From: Spirochaetota bacterium
GTDB taxonomy: Bacteria; Spirochaetota; UBA4802; JAFGJZ01
Assembly (NCBI GenBank): GCA_023396665.1
Contig: JAEWVL010000118.1
Location: 1 to 14,580 of the forward strand
Reading direction: 5' to 3'
DNA: 14,580 bases
How positions within the stretch are numbered: the stretch's first letter is position 1; every line of letters begins with the position of its first letter. Of this stretch, positions 13,518 through 14,580 are shown piece by piece. The notes beneath the pieces were generated by a model that was not told the DNA's origin, did not search any database, and was given only the letters and a program-made list of their open reading frames with translations. The translations under genes and the position numbers were made by a program.

Positions 13518-13750
13518 TTTACAGTTTGCTGGAAAACAGCAAACTGTAAAGCAGCACACGGATGTACCGCCATTTACTGGAATTTACGAAGTAAATTCCG
13601 GAACCTTACTGTAACGAGAGCCGCATTTACGGCTCTCGATATTAAGCTCGGCTAACTCGGAATAATGACCGAGCTTAATCTGAGTTTCGCAAAATGCGAC
13701 AATGATACTGCGAAACGACCCTGTTTAAGGTCACGATGGACTTAAGCAGG
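13518..13750. repeat. Array of six different inverted repeats upstream of the FadL-like gene
   Basis: In order on the plus strand: TTTACAGTTTGCTG-GAAAA-CAGCAAACTGTAAA (13518-13550); GGAATTTAC-GAA-GTAAATTCC (13579-13599, extendable to 13577-13601); CGAGAGCCG-CATTTA-CGGCTCTCG (13615-13638); ATTAAGCTCGG and CCGAGCTTAAT (13641-13651 and 13669-13679); GTTTCGCA and TGCGAAAC (13684-13691 and 13709-13716); and an imperfect CCTGTTTAAGGTC and GACTTAAGCAGG (13720-13732 and 13739-13750). Five have perfect arms. The arms are unrelated to one another, and the gaps between units shorten to 2-4 bases at the distal end. None has a terminator T tract. If transcription starts near 13955, all six would lie in the 5' leader. 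Confidence 0.8.
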
Positions 13751-13751
13751 A

Positions 13752-14260
13752 GACTGTTAGAAAACATCTTTGTGCAGGGGGCGGATTAAAAAGGGACAGA
13801 TAGCAGACAAGCCCCCCCTATGAAGATACTGACTGTTACTTGCGAGTCTTTTAAAAGATATTTTTGTGTCAGAAGAGAATCATCTCCAAGGTTGAATTGT
13901 TAAAATTACGCGTTAAGATTTCTTCTTGTCGACCCTGTAGTTAAGCAAGCAGACTAATGCACATTATTGCCTTTTTGTCTATTATGTCAATCTGTTTTCA
14001 TGTTGAGGTAAAGTCCTGGGTTTCTGTGGCCTCTGCATTTTATTTGCAATCAGATACCTGTTTATAACACGATGGCTTGATAACAGCCAAACGTTGAACT
14101 CTCGTACAAGACAGTTTTTGATATCGATGCGCTGTGCCTCATCATCTGCAGCGGCTGGGATTTAATATTTAAAGAGTCAGATCAGCGGCCTAAGCAGAGT
14201 AAAGCATGCATGTTCAAACATTCTGGTACAGGCTTGAAATTCAATTAAAATGATAAGAAT
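13752..14260. other. Gene-free stretch
   Basis: No supported gene was found. It holds GGGGGC (13778-13783) facing GCCCCCC (13811-13817) around the string AAAAAGGGACAGATAG, and the minus-strand promoter candidate described separately. A minus-strand open frame of 59 codons (13989-14165) has no start codon or recognisable motif. Confidence 0.35.
13962..13990 (-). promoter_or_regulatory. Candidate promoter for the FadL-lipoprotein operon
   Basis: On the minus strand TTGACA (13985-13990) is followed after 17 bases by ATAATG, or after 16 by AATAAT (13962-13968). It is the best sigma70-type pair upstream of the operon and would give a leader of about 460 bases containing the whole inverted-repeat array. 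A nearer promoter cannot be excluded. Confidence 0.4.
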
Positions 14261-14416
14261 TGCCGTCCCATTGTTTTACATATTAGCAGTCCCCTGAAAA
14301 ACTGTCAAAATATATCTTTTTCCGAAGGCTAATTGTACTGATTATTGTTAAATATAATTTAGTTTCGATTTTTCTCTGAAGGTTATCTTTATTTCACTGC
14401 TGTCCCATTGTTTTAC
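14261..14416. repeat. Direct repeat pair, 19 bases with one mismatch
   Basis: TGCCGTCCCATTGTTTTAC (14261-14279) and TGCTGTCCCATTGTTTTAC (14398-14416) lie in direct orientation 137 bases apart. The second covers the stop codon of the right-edge minus-strand frame. The AT-rich DNA between them has no gene. Confidence 0.6.
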
Positions 14417-14580
14417 CACTGAAAGCCTAACTGAATACAGTTGTACTTCCGCTTAAAATGAAGAGGGGTATATTTCCCCGGATTCATCAGCTCGACCAAA
14501 GTTCTTGTACCAAAAATATTCTCGCCAATAATCCTGATTACTTCAAGCGACGAGTATGCAGTTCGGCTTTTGTACTTCAT
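14413..14580 (-). CDS. Partial reading frame at the right edge, unknown
   Basis: The minus strand is open from the window edge to TAA at 14413-14415, 55 codons. The sequence has ordinary-looking composition with helical and strand-like parts (YSSLEVIRIIGENIFG, TRTLVELMNPGKYTPLHF). The last codon visible upstream is ATG, so the gene may start exactly at the edge or continue beyond it. No family was recognised, and it could be the 3' end of a longer gene or a fragment. The stop lies inside the second copy of the direct repeat, as if a repeat insertion or excision defined its end. Confidence 0.3.
   Translation of the reverse strand: MKYKSRTAYSSLEVIRIIGENIFGTRTLVELMNPGKYTPLHFKRKYNCIQLGFQW

Noticed and set aside
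13518..13750. Integron attC array or CRISPR array
   Set aside because: The stems are all different, there are no GTTRRRY cores or regular spacers, and no cassette genes or cas genes are present.
13989..14165. Minus-strand 59-codon open frame (contains VREFNVWLLSSHRVINRYL)
   Set aside because: It has a faint helix-turn-helix look but no start codon, no ribosome binding site and no clear family motif.

Overview
The window looks like accessory chromosome from a spirochaete-like bacterium (Treponema or a relative). This is an inference. It rests on several lipoproteins with relaxed lipoboxes, BIG2 plus sulfatase-modifying-factor and InlB-repeat/GLUG surface proteins, a FadL-type outer-membrane protein, a moderate and patchy GC content, and intergenic DNA rich in insertion-element remains and inverted repeats. 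No species can be named from the sequence alone, and no tRNA, rRNA or CRISPR array was seen.

Left part (1-4950) is a scrapyard with a few live genes. It holds the 5' end of a probable transposase leaving the left edge, an IS110-like C-terminal remnant, a complete BIG2/SUMF1 lipoprotein (901-2304), and a RAYT (Y1) transposase fragment joined head to tail to an IS4 fragment. A complete HigB/HigA-like toxin-antitoxin pair (2686-3280) follows, whose promoter contains a perfect palindromic operator and appears to give a leaderless toxin mRNA. Next come a WYL-regulator C-terminal stub, a small secreted protein with a frameshifted neighbour sharing its signal peptide, and a 617-base gene-free stretch with strong inverted repeats. 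A degenerate dispersed repeat occurs four times in the window (241-356, 3580-3790, 4601-4732, 6031-6165).

Middle part (4950-10620): a xylose-isomerase-like TIM-barrel protein; an InlB B-repeat/GLUG lipoprotein gene interrupted by one in-frame TGA at a position where its second repeat has tyrosine; and a divergent module of SRPBCC protein plus MerR regulator (minus strand) facing a GC-rich HxxxDG condensation/acyltransferase-like protein (plus strand). The module's shared intergenic region holds a TTGACA promoter candidate and a near-perfect A/T-core palindrome.

Right part (10939-13493, minus strand) is a two-gene operon: a FadL/OmpP1-type outer-membrane protein followed by a lipoprotein rich in YD-like repeats. 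Upstream of it lies the most unusual structure in the window: six consecutive, mutually different inverted repeats packed into about 235 bases (13518-13750), probably within the operon's 5' leader. The last kilobase has no clear gene apart from a 55-codon reading frame running off the right edge.
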